A stretch of DNA of 64,000 bases, taken from contig NZ_AP018288.1 of assembly GCF_002368335.1 (NCBI RefSeq), positions 742,607 to 806,606 on the forward strand, given 5' to 3'. Of this stretch, positions 1-7,755 are shown piece after piece. Each line of letters opens with the position of its first letter. Positions within the stretch are counted from its first letter, which is position 1. The position numbers and the translations under genes are program-made. Source of the stretch: Nostoc sp. NIES-4103 (GTDB lineage Bacteria > Cyanobacteriota > Cyanobacteriia > Cyanobacteriales > Nostocaceae). The notes beneath the pieces were generated by a model, which saw only the letters and a program-made list of their open reading frames with translations, did not search any database and had not been told where the DNA came from.

Positions 1-240
1 GGGTCGAGGAGAATGGCTTGATTGTAATCTGATATTGCTCCTTGTCTGTCTCCTTGGCTAGCGCGAGCATTTGCTCGGTTATTGTATGCTTCGGCGTAGT
101 TAGGCGAAAGGCGAATAGCTTCGTTGTAATCTGATATTGCTCCTTGTTTGTCTCCTTGGCTAGCGCGAGCATTTCCCCGGCTATTGTAGGCTTCGGCGTC
201 GTTGGGAGTCAGGCGAATAGCTTCGTTGTAATCGGCGATC
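1..240 (-). repeat. 102-bp tandem repeats inside TPR gene
   Basis: Two complete units and part of a third, about 102 bp each (34 codons), are nearly identical: the stretch TGATATTGCTCCTTGT recurs at about 32 and 134, and the GCGCGAGCATTT segment at 61 and 163. The array probably continues beyond the left edge. The low divergence points to recent duplication or gene conversion of TPR units. Confidence 0.85.
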
Positions 241-575
241 GCTTTTTGTTTGTCTCCTAAATCAAAGTAGGCTAGTCCCCGCCCTTTGTAAGCAGCACTA
301 TATCTAGGATTGAGGTTAATCGCTCTAGTATACGATGCGATCGCCGCTTGGGAATCGCCTTTGACATGCTGATTCTGTCCCTGAATGTATAATCTCCCCG
401 CTTGGGATGTTGTCGCTACACGACGACTCGGAGGAGTGACTCCGATTTCTGTCACTAACACATCTTTGTTATTACTGCAAGAAACGCTGGTAATTGCGCT
501 CAATGCGGTAACCACAGCTATGGTCAATGTTCTCTTAACTTTCACCCGCTTTTGCTCAAATAACCGCAGTTTCAT
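1..575 (-). CDS. TPR-repeat secreted/lipoprotein, C-terminus cut by window edge
   Basis: The gene reads leftwards from an ATG at 575-573 and runs off the window, so at least 191 residues are present and the stop is not seen. The N-terminus is basic (MKLRLFEQKR) followed by a hydrophobic stretch ending near Cys33 (SVSC), so it is exported and possibly lipid-anchored, although the lipobox is weak. From about residue 65 the protein is built of 34-residue tetratricopeptide repeats of the form AISDYNEAIRLSPNYAEAYN. TPR proteins are protein-binding scaffolds; the partner cannot be told from sequence. The repeats are almost identical at DNA level (see the repeat entry). Confidence 0.85.
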   Translation of the reverse strand, partial: MKLRLFEQKRVKVKRTLTIAVVTALSAITSVSCSNNKDVLVTEIGVTPPSRRVATTSQAGRLYIQGQNQHVKGDSQAAIASYTRAINLNPRYSAAYKGRGLAYFDLGDKQKAIADYNEAIRLTPNDAEAYNSRGNARASQGDKQGAISDYNEAIRLSPNYAEAYNNRANARASQGDRQGAISDYNQAILLD

Positions 576-1561
576 AACTTACTCTAAACAGCCATTACAC
601 CTAGATTAAATTAGCATCAATTTTTAGTTAATTCTGCAACCAAAGTATTGTTTCTAACTTTTTGTAGATGTACCAAGCCAATTGACATGCCTAGTTCATA
701 ACCTCTAGGTTTAATTAACATTTATCTGCTCGATTAACCGGGAAATTTCAAGAATAAAATCTTTCAGTATAAAACTTTTCACTTCAAATATTCTCTATTT
801 ATTATCTCTTGGATATCAGTTGCTTATTAACTAGCAGATATGATTATCTTATGTTATTTACTATACTTTTTAATTTTTTTAATCAAAATTTTAACCTATA
901 TCAAATTTTTGCTGAACGAATCACAGAGAGGTTGTTTGTCAAGTATCAAGAATTTTGATTGAGAGTATAATCTCAGTTTAATCAGTATTGTTACAAAGCT
1001 TAAGACACTATATTTTTTGCTTGATACTACTTTCAATTTCCATACAATTGCCACGGCCGCAACGCTCCTACTGTATCGGTTACTAGATTAATAAACAGAC
1101 AAAAAGGCGATGTCTGGGACAAGCCGCCAAGAGCGTCTACGCTCAGTCACCAAATCATGGAAATACATAAATTTTTCTTAAATAGTTATGAGTCTAGCTG
1201 AAAAATGCTGTATATTGACTAGTTTTTCTAGCATGGCTTTGCAATACTTAATTTATTTCTAATTAAAATTAGTAAACATAGATTAAAAATAATAAATAAT
1301 ATAATAATTTATGAAGTTAAATACGCTAGATTAAGAGTATGCTTAATCATTGAAGCCTAGTTGAAACATCAAGTAACTAAGTGTAAACAAAGTCCATCAT
1401 TTTTAGTTATTTGTCATATATTTAGAGCTAATGACTAAAATAATTAAAAATTTGTTTGCATCAACTTACTTACTAGGTTGTTGAGTAAGGCGTTGAAAAC
1501 GTCAACTGAGCCAAGCAATTAAGAGCAAACACCAAAGCAACCTTAACAACAGAAAGTAACA
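576..1561. other. Long AT-rich intergenic region
   Basis: Nearly 1 kb without a convincing gene between the divergent TPR and universal stress protein genes. It must hold both promoters, but no clear -35/-10 pair stands out from the AT-rich background. A GC-richer stretch around 1105-1145 (GGCGATGTCTGGGACA onwards) resembles repetitive debris scattered in Nostocales genomes. No tRNA-like cloverleaf or conserved RNA was recognised. Confidence 0.5.
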
Positions 1562-2413
1562 ATGATAGAGAAAATTTTGCTAGCGGTTTCTGGCTTGGGA
1601 CATGCAGAAGAAATGCTCAAGACCTTGAAAGAAATACCATCAATACAACAAGCAAAAGTTACAGTTTTGCATGTTGTTCCTGCCCAGAGTACCTCTGCCG
1701 CTATGACAGATAAATGGGAAGAAGGTGGTAAAATTCTGGCTAATGCTATTCAGACTTTAAATTTAGATCCTAGTCAAGTTTCTTCAATTTTGCGGCAAGG
1801 CGAACCCAAGGATGTAGTTTGCCAAGTAGCAGATGAAATTGATGCTGATCTAATTATTATGGGTTCACGCGGACTGAAGCGTCTGCAATCGATTTTATCG
1901 AATTCAGTTAGTCAGTATGTTTTTCAACTATCTTCTCGCCCGATGTTGCTGGTCAAAGATGACATTTATGTCAAAAGAATTAAGCGTGTTATGGTGGCGA
2001 TGGATAATTCTGATGCAGCTAAACATTGCCTGAATTTGGCTTTGTTCCTGTTGAAAGACATTCAAGGTGGTCAGTTAATTTTGACTCACATTACTACAGA
2101 TTTGCGCGGTAAAACATCGGAAATTAACGAAATTATTCCAGACAAAAATTCACTTTTAGCACCAGCAGTTGCCGACGCGCAAAGATACGGTGTACCAGTT
2201 CGTTGTTACACTAGTAGCGGTAAACCAGCTGAAGAGATTTGTCGCTTGGCAAACGAGTTGAACATCGACTTATTATTGATTGGTTCTCCAGACCGCCGTC
2301 CATCGGTAGCTAAAAGCTTTGTTGATATAGATCGACTAGTAGGTGCTTCTTTGTCTGACTACGTTCGAGTTAATGCCACTTGTCCTGTGTTGTTGGCGCG
2401 GACAGTTGCTTAA
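1562..2413 (+). CDS. Universal stress protein with two UspA domains
   Basis: A cytoplasmic protein of 283 residues made of two tandem UspA-type alpha/beta domains (about 1-132 and 138-283). The first carries a recognisable nucleotide-binding loop (MGSRGLKR followed by SNSVSQYV); the second has a looser version (IGSPDRRP followed by GASLSDYV). This fits tandem Usp proteins, which bind ATP or AMP and act in stress survival; the specific role here is unknown. It follows a long untranslated region and is closed by a hairpin terminator, so it appears monocistronic. Confidence 0.88.
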   Translation: MIEKILLAVSGLGHAEEMLKTLKEIPSIQQAKVTVLHVVPAQSTSAAMTDKWEEGGKILANAIQTLNLDPSQVSSILRQGEPKDVVCQVADEIDADLIIMGSRGLKRLQSILSNSVSQYVFQLSSRPMLLVKDDIYVKRIKRVMVAMDNSDAAKHCLNLALFLLKDIQGGQLILTHITTDLRGKTSEINEIIPDKNSLLAPAVADAQRYGVPVRCYTSSGKPAEEICRLANELNIDLLLIGSPDRRPSVAKSFVDIDRLVGASLSDYVRVNATCPVLLARTVA

Positions 2414-2447
2414 GGTCAAAATAAAGAAGAGCGGTTGATAAACAAAA

Positions 2448-2480
2448 ACCCCTACACCATTGATGTAGGGGTCTTTATTT
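2448..2480 (+). terminator. Terminator after universal stress gene
   Basis: Stem of 9 bp (ACCCCTACA / TGTAGGGGT) with a 7-base loop, followed by CTTTATTT and preceded by a run of A. It lies between convergent usp and psbM genes and may work in both directions. Confidence 0.8.
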
Positions 2481-2493
2481 AATGCACAAAGTT

Positions 2494-2610
2494 TTAGCTA
2501 TCTTTTTTACCTTCGCGGCTAGCAGTTTGGATGTACAGAATTATTAAAAACACGGCGGGTACTAGTACGAACAGAATGCTCGCTACGAACCCAAGGTCAT
2601 TAACTTGCAT
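2494..2610 (-). CDS. psbM: Photosystem II reaction centre protein M
   Basis: A 38-residue single-span membrane protein beginning MQVNDLGFVASILFVLVPAV, the typical PsbM pattern: a short polar N-terminus, one hydrophobic helix (about residues 7-29) and a charged tail ending REGKKDS. PsbM sits at the dimer interface of photosystem II in the thylakoid membrane. The gene is short and reads leftwards towards the shared terminator. It is close to a ferredoxin gene and psbK, both on the same strand, but gaps of about 90 and 190 bp leave it open whether they are co-transcribed. Confidence 0.92.
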   Translation of the reverse strand: MQVNDLGFVASILFVLVPAVFLIILYIQTASREGKKDS

Positions 2611-2701
2611 GGCAAGAAAGCCTCTCTTTAATTTTGATTTCCAGTCAACAATTTTAGAATAGCATCATCGATGCCAGTATTAGCTCAAATTTTTTACAGA
2701 G

Positions 2702-2998
2702 TTAAGGCTTTGTTACCACGCTTACAGGCCCATTGACTAGAGTTTGACACGCAAGGCGGTAATTAGCAGGCTTTTTCTTTAATTTTCGGTTTTCTACATC
2801 TGTGGGATCAGAAAGATTTTCTATTCCTTCGACTATTTCAACAATGCAAGTGCCGCACTGACCGTAGCCACCGCAATTGGTCATCTTGCCAAACAATGTA
2901 TATATATCAATGCCATTTTGAATTGCTTTGAGTCGGAGATTAGCACCATCTGCCGCGATTACTTCTTTATCTTCTTTAACAAATTTGATATTACCCAT
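2702..2998 (-). CDS. [2Fe-2S] ferredoxin
   Basis: A 98-residue soluble ferredoxin with cysteine ligands C42, C48, C51 and C84 (CGGYGQCGTC ... RLACQT). The C-x5-C-x2-C spacing differs from the plant-type C-x4-C-x2-C of petF at 45.0 kb, so this is a different ferredoxin class. The N-terminal beta-strand region (IKFVKEDKEVIAADG) fits the beta-grasp fold. It probably carries electrons to an unknown partner. Being encoded between psbM and psbK on the same strand suggests a role tied to photosynthetic cells, but that is inference only. Confidence 0.85.
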   Translation of the reverse strand: MGNIKFVKEDKEVIAADGANLRLKAIQNGIDIYTLFGKMTNCGGYGQCGTCIVEIVEGIENLSDPTDVENRKLKKKPANYRLACQTLVNGPVSVVTKP

Positions 2999-3189
2999 AG
3001 CCGATAGATTCCTCGTTGACTGTAAGCGTACCTGGAAAGGCTGAGTTTTTAATAGGCTTTCTACCTATCTTACTTAATTTCTCGCAAAATATTACAAAAT
3101 ATTAATAATTATCACGTTTAAAGAAGATAATCTTGCAAAAAAATAGGACAGGTAATTTAGCCTGTCCCAGCAATTGACAATAAATTAAC

Positions 3190-3327
3190 TTACCTAAATC
3201 CAACAGCTGCTTGCCAAACAAAAGCAAGTAACAAGAAGAAAACAGGAATAACTGGGAGAACGTCTACCAAAGGGTCAAAGATTTGGTAAGCTTCAGGCAG
3301 TTTTGCTAATAAAAGTGCTGCTTCCAT
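3190..3327 (-). CDS. psbK: Photosystem II reaction centre protein K
   Basis: A 45-residue protein beginning [20 protein letters not shown], almost identical to known PsbK. The N-terminal residues up to LAKLPEAY form the presequence removed on maturation in homologues; the rest is the single transmembrane helix ([17 protein letters not shown]) ending AAVGFR. It binds near CP43 in photosystem II. It is transcribed leftwards, away from the repeat-rich region at 3360-3500. Confidence 0.95.
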
Positions 3328-3359
3328 GTTCGTTTAAATCCACCTAATCCAACACAGCT

Positions 3360-3500
3360 TTCATAATTGAGATGTATCGTGAACTACCCCTCCGTAAGAC
3401 GGAAGGGGCTTCCCTATTCATCGGGAATAGCCCTTAGAACTCCGTAATTCTATTGGTCTGATATTCCCTCCAAGGGCAGAAGTCCTGGTTCCCAAGACCC
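3360..3500. mobile_element. Possible relic of an IS200/IS605-type element end
   Basis: Two adjacent small hairpins are seen: CTCCGTAAGACGGAAG around 3389-3404, and CTATTC/GAATAG around 3413-3429. On the minus strand the text GAAGCCCC...GGGGTAGTTCACG resembles the non-coding right end that follows tnpB in many cyanobacterial IS605-family elements. No transposase reading frame remains. The assignment rests on recollection of that end sequence and needs a database comparison. Confidence 0.35.
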
Positions 3501-3511
3501 AAATCTTTTTC

Positions 3512-3730
3512 TTGCAACATATACCTATTAGCTTGGTTTTCGCTTGTGGCATTGATGGTCAAGACCCAATAATTTTATCAGAAAATTTTGGCGATTCATC
3601 ATACATCCAGCATTTGTTTTTGCATCAACAAAAACAAATGCTGGATGCAATCCTCATCACCCGCTCACAATACCTACCATTAGAGTACATTGAAGATGGG
3701 GACTTCTGCTTAACATGGTTTGGTCATTAG
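3512..3730 (+). CDS. Small hypothetical reading frame, doubtful
   Basis: A 72-codon frame opening with TTG; the first ATG is codon 43, so as a gene it is weak. The predicted peptide (FACGIDGQDPIIL ... YLPLEYIEDGDFCLTWFGH) has no motif I recognise. A perfect 19-bp-arm palindrome sits inside it, which suggests the region is structured DNA or a degraded gene. Its end lies 8 bp from the end of the convergent tgt gene, where a terminator would be expected but none is seen. Confidence 0.25.
   Translation: MQHIPISLVFACGIDGQDPIILSENFGDSSYIQHLFLHQQKQMLDAILITRSQYLPLEYIEDGDFCLTWFGH
3604..3647. repeat. Perfect inverted repeat, 19-bp arms, 6-bp loop
   Basis: CATCCAGCATTTGTTTTTG, then CATCAA, then the exact reverse complement. 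The hairpin would be very stable. It is not followed by a T-tract on either side, so it is not an obvious intrinsic terminator. Confidence 0.9.
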
Positions 3731-3737
3731 TCATTAG

Positions 3738-4904
3738 TCAGTTGTCAGTGGTTATTTCTCCCTCATCTCCCTCATCTCCCCATCTCCCCCGCTTCCCTGC
3801 TCCATCAAGCCAGTGACCAAATTCTGTAGGGAAGCGATCGCTCAATATAGATTCTCTGATTTTTTGGGTAAAACGAATCAGTTCGGTAATGTTGTGAATG
3901 CTCAATAATGTATAAGCTAAAATCTCTTGCGATCGCACTAAATGAGATATGTAAGCGCGGCTGAAATTTTGACATGCATAACAAGGACAAGTTTCATCTA
4001 ATGGTGCAAAATCTTCACGAAACTTAGCATTTTTTAAATTCCAGCGATCGCCCTGCACCATCGCTGTACCATGTCTGGCCCAACGAGTGGGAATCACACA
4101 ATCAAATAAATCTACACCAGAGGCGATGGCGATCGCCATTTCTCGATAAGTTCCCACACCCATCAAATAACGTGGCTTTTCTGGTGGTAGCAATGGTGCT
4201 GTGGCTTGCACAATCTGAGCCATCAATTCTGGCGGTTCTCCCACACTCACGCCACCAATGGCATATCCAGGCAAATCCAACTTAGCCAAAGCCACAGCCG
4301 CTTGGGAGCGTAAATCTAGATACACGCCACCTTGAACAATCCCAAATAGCGCCTGATCGCTGCGTTGATGAGCCGTAATGCAGCGTTCTAGCCAGCGATA
4401 AGTCCGATTAGTAGCAGCTTCTACCTCTTGGCGAGTAGCTGGGTAGGGGGGACATTCATCAAATGCCATGATCACATCCGCCCCTAGAGTATTTTGAATC
4501 TCAATAGAGCGTTCCGGGGTCAAGTTAATAATTTGTCCATCATGAGGTGAGCGAAATGTCACTCCTTCTTCAGTAATTTTTCGCATCTCACTTAAACTGA
4601 AAACCTGAAACCCACCAGAATCGGTAAGCATTGGCCCCTTCCAGCCCATGAATTTATGCAATCCGCCACCTCCAGCCACAATTGCTTCTCCTGGTTGGAG
4701 GTGGAGATGATATGTATTGGATAATATCATCTGCGCCCCAGTGTCTCTCAGTTGAGCAGGTGTCACTGTTTTGACATTTGCCAGCGTTCCCACTGGCATA
4801 AACCTAGGAGTTTCTACAGGGCCGTGGGGGGTGAAAAATACCCCAGCTCTGGCTTTTGTCTGACTACAGCGAGCCAGGGTTTCAAAAGAAAATACAGCAC
4901 TCAT
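3738..4904 (-). CDS. tgt: tRNA-guanine transglycosylase (queuosine synthesis)
   Basis: Exchanges guanine 34 in the anticodon of tRNAs for Asp, Asn, His and Tyr with the queuosine precursor preQ1. The 388-residue protein has the family landmarks: LTDSGGFQVFSL around D95 (substrate pocket), GIVQGG (189-193), GYAIGGVSVGE (213-223), the nucleophile D268 in VDLFDCVIPTR, and the zinc site C306-x-C308-x2-C311 with H337. Length is normal apart from a slightly extended Gly/Glu-rich C-terminus (RWGDEGDEGE) encoded by the local 9-bp CCCTCATCT repeat, which has run into the gene end. Start is the ATG at 4902-4904. Confidence 0.95.
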   Translation of the reverse strand: MSAVFSFETLARCSQTKARAGVFFTPHGPVETPRFMPVGTLANVKTVTPAQLRDTGAQMILSNTYHLHLQPGEAIVAGGGGLHKFMGWKGPMLTDSGGFQVFSLSEMRKITEEGVTFRSPHDGQIINLTPERSIEIQNTLGADVIMAFDECPPYPATRQEVEAATNRTYRWLERCITAHQRSDQALFGIVQGGVYLDLRSQAAVALAKLDLPGYAIGGVSVGEPPELMAQIVQATAPLLPPEKPRYLMGVGTYREMAIAIASGVDLFDCVIPTRWARHGTAMVQGDRWNLKNAKFREDFAPLDETCPCYACQNFSRAYISHLVRSQEILAYTLLSIHNITELIRFTQKIRESILSDRFPTEFGHWLDGAGKRGRWGDEGDEGEITTDN

Positions 4905-4952
4905 ACCATTTTGGATTTTAGATTTGAGATTTTGGATTTGAAATGCTTACTG

Positions 4953-5055
4953 ATACCATTTCACGAAAACTTGATACAGATACATCTGTTGGGGCGTACA
5001 TCTGTACGACCCAAAGAGCCGATTTATATGTTGCATATATTTTTGGAAATGGTAT
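4953..5055. mobile_element. Small non-autonomous element (MITE-like), 103 bp, copy 1
   Basis: Ends are the inverted repeats ATACCATTTC and GAAATGGTAT; the middle holds a GGGGCGTACA...TGTACG hairpin core. A related element of exactly the same length lies at 51325-51427. It has no coding capacity and sits just upstream of the tgt start, so it may influence that promoter. Confidence 0.6.
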
Positions 5056-5207
5056 GACAGAGAGTTTCAAAAATCCATGACAAGCAGCCCAAATGGTATT
5101 AGGGCAAATCAATATCTGGTTGTTCTTTGTCATTAGTCAAAAGTATTTACAAAGGACTAATGACTAATGACCAATGACAGTCGTAAACCAGATAACAAAG
5201 CAATTAT

Positions 5208-5660
5208 TTAAAACGAGTCAGAACAGTCATCATCAATTTCTGCATCCCATCTGGCTGAGAGGACTTGCTCCATCATCGCTTCTATAGCGCTAACATTCAA
5301 GTTCCGCTCCTTTCGCTCTTGTAGAGGGGTAGAAAGGGGAATCAGGCGCAGACACATGCCTTCTTGCATCAAATCAAAGCATGTTTCTTGCTGCACAGAC
5401 AGCTTCAGTTCCAGATAATCAAAACTACAAACATTCAGGTAAAGCGCACTGTTAGCAACCAAGGTAGACCGTTGCGGGTTGGCAAACACTTCCATCACAT
5501 CCCCTTCACCCTCGCTCTGTGGCTTGCCTTCTTGGGTGTAGATGTAGTGGACTCGACCTAAATCAGCCAGCAATCGGCGCATGTCGAGCTTATTCACGAT
5601 AATGCCCGTGTTCACAATGCATGGAGCTGGTATCCTGGTGTCGGGTAGATGATGACTCAT
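5208..5660 (-). CDS. Conserved hypothetical protein
   Basis: A 150-residue, probably cytoplasmic protein with no signal peptide or membrane span. It starts MSHHLPDTRIPAPCIVNTG and ends in an acidic tail (DAEIDDDCSDSF). The central part (VMEVFANPQRSTLVANSALYLNV and the following SFDYLELKL) reads like a beta-rich domain; I do not recognise a family. Codon use and HIP1-type surroundings fit a resident gene. It stands alone: about 360 bp separate it from divergent cobS. Confidence 0.7.
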   Translation of the reverse strand: MSHHLPDTRIPAPCIVNTGIIVNKLDMRRLLADLGRVHYIYTQEGKPQSEGEGDVMEVFANPQRSTLVANSALYLNVCSFDYLELKLSVQQETCFDLMQEGMCLRLIPLSTPLQERKERNLNVSAIEAMMEQVLSARWDAEIDDDCSDSF

Positions 5661-6017
5661 AGGAAATTAGGAAATGAGCGAGGGTGAGTTACAACACAGC
5701 TTACATAATCAATTGAACAGCTTGTTGGTCTCCTACATTTAAAAAAATATCAATTTTGTGGGGCGATCGTCTAACAATCTCAGCTAATTTATTCGTTGAA
5801 GGATAGAAAAGACGACTTTTTTTAGTGAAATTCTAGTTGGCTAGAATCTTTTAACGCTGAGTTAATTTTAGTACATAAAAACTTTATGTAACGGAAACCA
5901 GCATAGCAAAATTTTCTGAATGAGTCTTTAATCGCAAGCAAACTTATCCAAAGCTTTAAAAACTGCTGCTGCTGATTGTAACGCAATTTTCAGCGTCATT
6001 GGTGCAACTGGCTCTTA
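5661..6017. other. Intergenic region between divergent hypothetical gene and cobS
   Basis: 357 bp, AT-rich, containing both start regions. I looked for a cobalamin riboswitch in front of cobS and did not recognise one. No other element is supported. Confidence 0.5.
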
Positions 6018-6812
6018 ATGAATATAACCCATATGTTAAATCAGTGTTGGTGGTGGAAAAAGCTCTTGTTTAATATATATTCTAGTATATTATTTTACAC
6101 ATCAATTCCTTTGCCTTATGTAAATGGATTAGATTTTCAAGGGGTAGCGTATTTTGCACCGTTTGTAGGGTTGGTGATTGGTGTAATTTTAGGGTTGTGT
6201 GATGCCGGAATGAATTATCTGGGTGTGGCAGTGTTGACTCGTAGCGCTTTAGTAGTCGGCATTTGGATTGCTATTACTGGAGGATTACACTTAGATGGGG
6301 CAATGGATAGTGCCGATGGTTTAGCAGTGGGAGATCCAAAGCGGCGACTAGAGGTGATGGCAGATAGCGCTACAGGTGCGTTTGGGGCAATGGCAGCGAT
6401 CGCGATCATATTGCTGAAAACAACAGCCTTAACGGATATCCCAGAAAATCGTTGGCTGATGATCATGGCGGCTTGCGGTTGGGGACGCTGGGGACAGCAA
6501 CTAGCAATTGTCCGATATCCTTACCTCAAACCTACAGGTAAAGGCGCATTTCACAAACAAGCCATTCGTTCGTACAAAGATTTATTACCAGGATTGCTAT
6601 TGCTGTGCTGTTTAAGTGGTTTACTTTGGCTGTTAGATGGCAAACACCTATTTTTGGCTTTAGGAATGATATTTACTGGGATTGCGATCGCCACTCTTAC
6701 CGGAGCATGGTTTAATCACAAATTAGGCGGTCATACAGGAGATACATACGGCGCAGTAGTCGAGTGGACTGAAGCCTTATTTCTCTGTGTGCTAACCGCT
6801 TTGGGAAGTTAG
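6018..6812 (+). CDS. cobS: Adenosylcobinamide-GDP ribazoletransferase (cobalamin synthase)
   Basis: Joins adenosylcobinamide-GDP and alpha-ribazole in the last steps of cobalamin (pseudocobalamin in many cyanobacteria) assembly; an inner-membrane enzyme. The 264-residue protein has several hydrophobic helices and the acidic signature ITGGLHLDGAMDSADGLAVG (about 86-105) followed by LEVMADSATGAFG, which binds metal and nucleotide, plus GGHTGDTYGA near the C-terminus. Length is normal. ATG at 6018 is used here, but Met6 is an alternative. It stands alone, so it is not in a cob operon in this window. Confidence 0.93.
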   Translation: MNITHMLNQCWWWKKLLFNIYSSILFYTSIPLPYVNGLDFQGVAYFAPFVGLVIGVILGLCDAGMNYLGVAVLTRSALVVGIWIAITGGLHLDGAMDSADGLAVGDPKRRLEVMADSATGAFGAMAAIAIILLKTTALTDIPENRWLMIMAACGWGRWGQQLAIVRYPYLKPTGKGAFHKQAIRSYKDLLPGLLLLCCLSGLLWLLDGKHLFLALGMIFTGIAIATLTGAWFNHKLGGHTGDTYGAVVEWTEALFLCVLTALGS

Positions 6813-7018
6813 GAGTTGGGAGGCGCGGAGTTGGGAGGCGCGGAGTTAGGAGTTGGGAGGCGCGGAGTTGGGAGGCGCGGAGTTGGGAGTTAGGAGTTGG
6901 GAGTTATTTCTCCCTCATCCCCCTCATCTCCCTCATCCCCCTCATCCCCCTCATCTCCCTCATCCCCCTCATCCCCCTCATCCCCCTCATCCCCCTCATC
7001 TCCCTCATCCCCCTCACT
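6805..7018. repeat. Short tandem repeats, 15-bp then 9-bp units
   Basis: Between cobS and the convergent PPC gene: about five units of GGAGTTGGGAGGCGC, then at 6908-7018 about a dozen units of a 9-bp CCCCTCATC/TCCCTCATC repeat. The same 9-bp unit recurs near 3765, 15115, 53510, 55090 and 58650. Confidence 0.95.
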
Positions 7019-7025
7019 CAGCACT

Positions 7026-7484
7026 TTACTTAATTGGTTGCAGCTTTGTCACTTTCAGTTTAAATGCGCCAACCCCAGTTTCTCCAAAAGACCGGACACG
7101 AATAATATACGTCCCAGTTTCGTTGATGCGAGTAAACAGTAGGGAATTGCTGGTGCCGTCGGGGCCATCATCATTTTCTGCTAGTGTCGAGCCATCGGGC
7201 GCTAACAATGTGATGATGCTGTCAAAGTTTTCTGAGGATAAATCAACTGCTAAATTATCACCTTTATTCAACTTCACCGTATAATCACGGGCGAATCCAC
7301 CCTGACCTGTGGGAATGTCTTTGTCTGAAAGGTTATCAGAAAGTTCTGTGCTGCTAGTAGTTAGAGGAATTGGACTATATAACTTATTTTGAGCAAATGC
7401 TGCTCTTGTACTTATACTCATTGCCAACAATGTGGCAGGAACGATAATTAATTTTCTTAAATCCGCAGCAAAAGCTTTATTCAT
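7026..7484 (-). CDS. Secreted PPC-domain protein
   Basis: A 152-residue exported protein. Residues 1-32 form a signal peptide ending AAFA before QNKLYS. The rest is one bacterial pre-peptidase C-terminal (PPC) domain, a beta-sandwich usually found next to secreted peptidase domains: RDYTVKLNKGDNLAVDLSSE, FDSIITLLAPDGSTLAENDDG, and GTYIIRVRSFGETGVGAFKL. Here no peptidase is attached, so it is a stand-alone PPC protein of unknown role in the periplasm or outside. The acidic loops could bind calcium; this is inference. Confidence 0.82.
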   Translation of the reverse strand: MNKAFAADLRKLIIVPATLLAMSISTRAAFAQNKLYSPIPLTTSSTELSDNLSDKDIPTGQGGFARDYTVKLNKGDNLAVDLSSENFDSIITLLAPDGSTLAENDDGPDGTSNSLLFTRINETGTYIIRVRSFGETGVGAFKLKVTKLQPIK

Positions 7485-7755
7485 ACATTTGTAAGTAGTG
7501 TTCCCACAAACACGGGATAATCGTTTACCTCAAGTATGAAGTATGTAGGCGCTCTGGCAGCTTGCTAAAGGCTAGGATGAAGTGTAATCTGAAACCCACG
7601 GATGAATCAGTTGGTTGTGAGTCCGATTTATTACTTTCTTTTTAAACTACCCTAGCCTATGGCAACCCCACCAGGGGACGGGAATGACTTCGTAGAACGT
7701 CCTTTATACTTCATCCTTTCTTTGGTTAATTATAGATTTCTCAGTGATAGCTTGC
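7485..7755. other. Intergenic region with repeat-like segment
   Basis: Contains a GC-richer stretch (about 7535-7725) bounded by related inverted pieces (AAGTATGAAGTA near 7532 and TACTTCATCCTT near 7707), which looks like a small inserted element. No gene is supported. Confidence 0.35.

Noticed and set aside
2702..2998. Assignment as petF
   Set aside because: Cysteine spacing is C-x5-C-x2-C, unlike plant-type ferredoxin; the true petF is at 44780-45079.
4918..5133. Frames over 4752-5133 on both strands
   Set aside because: Overlap the tgt 5' end and the 103-bp MITE-like element; no motif.
5661..6017. Cobalamin riboswitch in front of cobS
   Set aside because: I looked for the conserved core and did not find it; distance alone is no evidence.
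6805..7018. CRISPR-like array from the regular repeats
   Set aside because: Units are 9 bp without spacers; these are simple tandem repeats. The same applies to the 58641-58738 array.
6853..7284. 143- and 81-codon frames of Pro/Ser/His repeats on the plus strand
   Set aside because: They are translations of the 9-bp tandem repeats and the antisense of the PPC gene.
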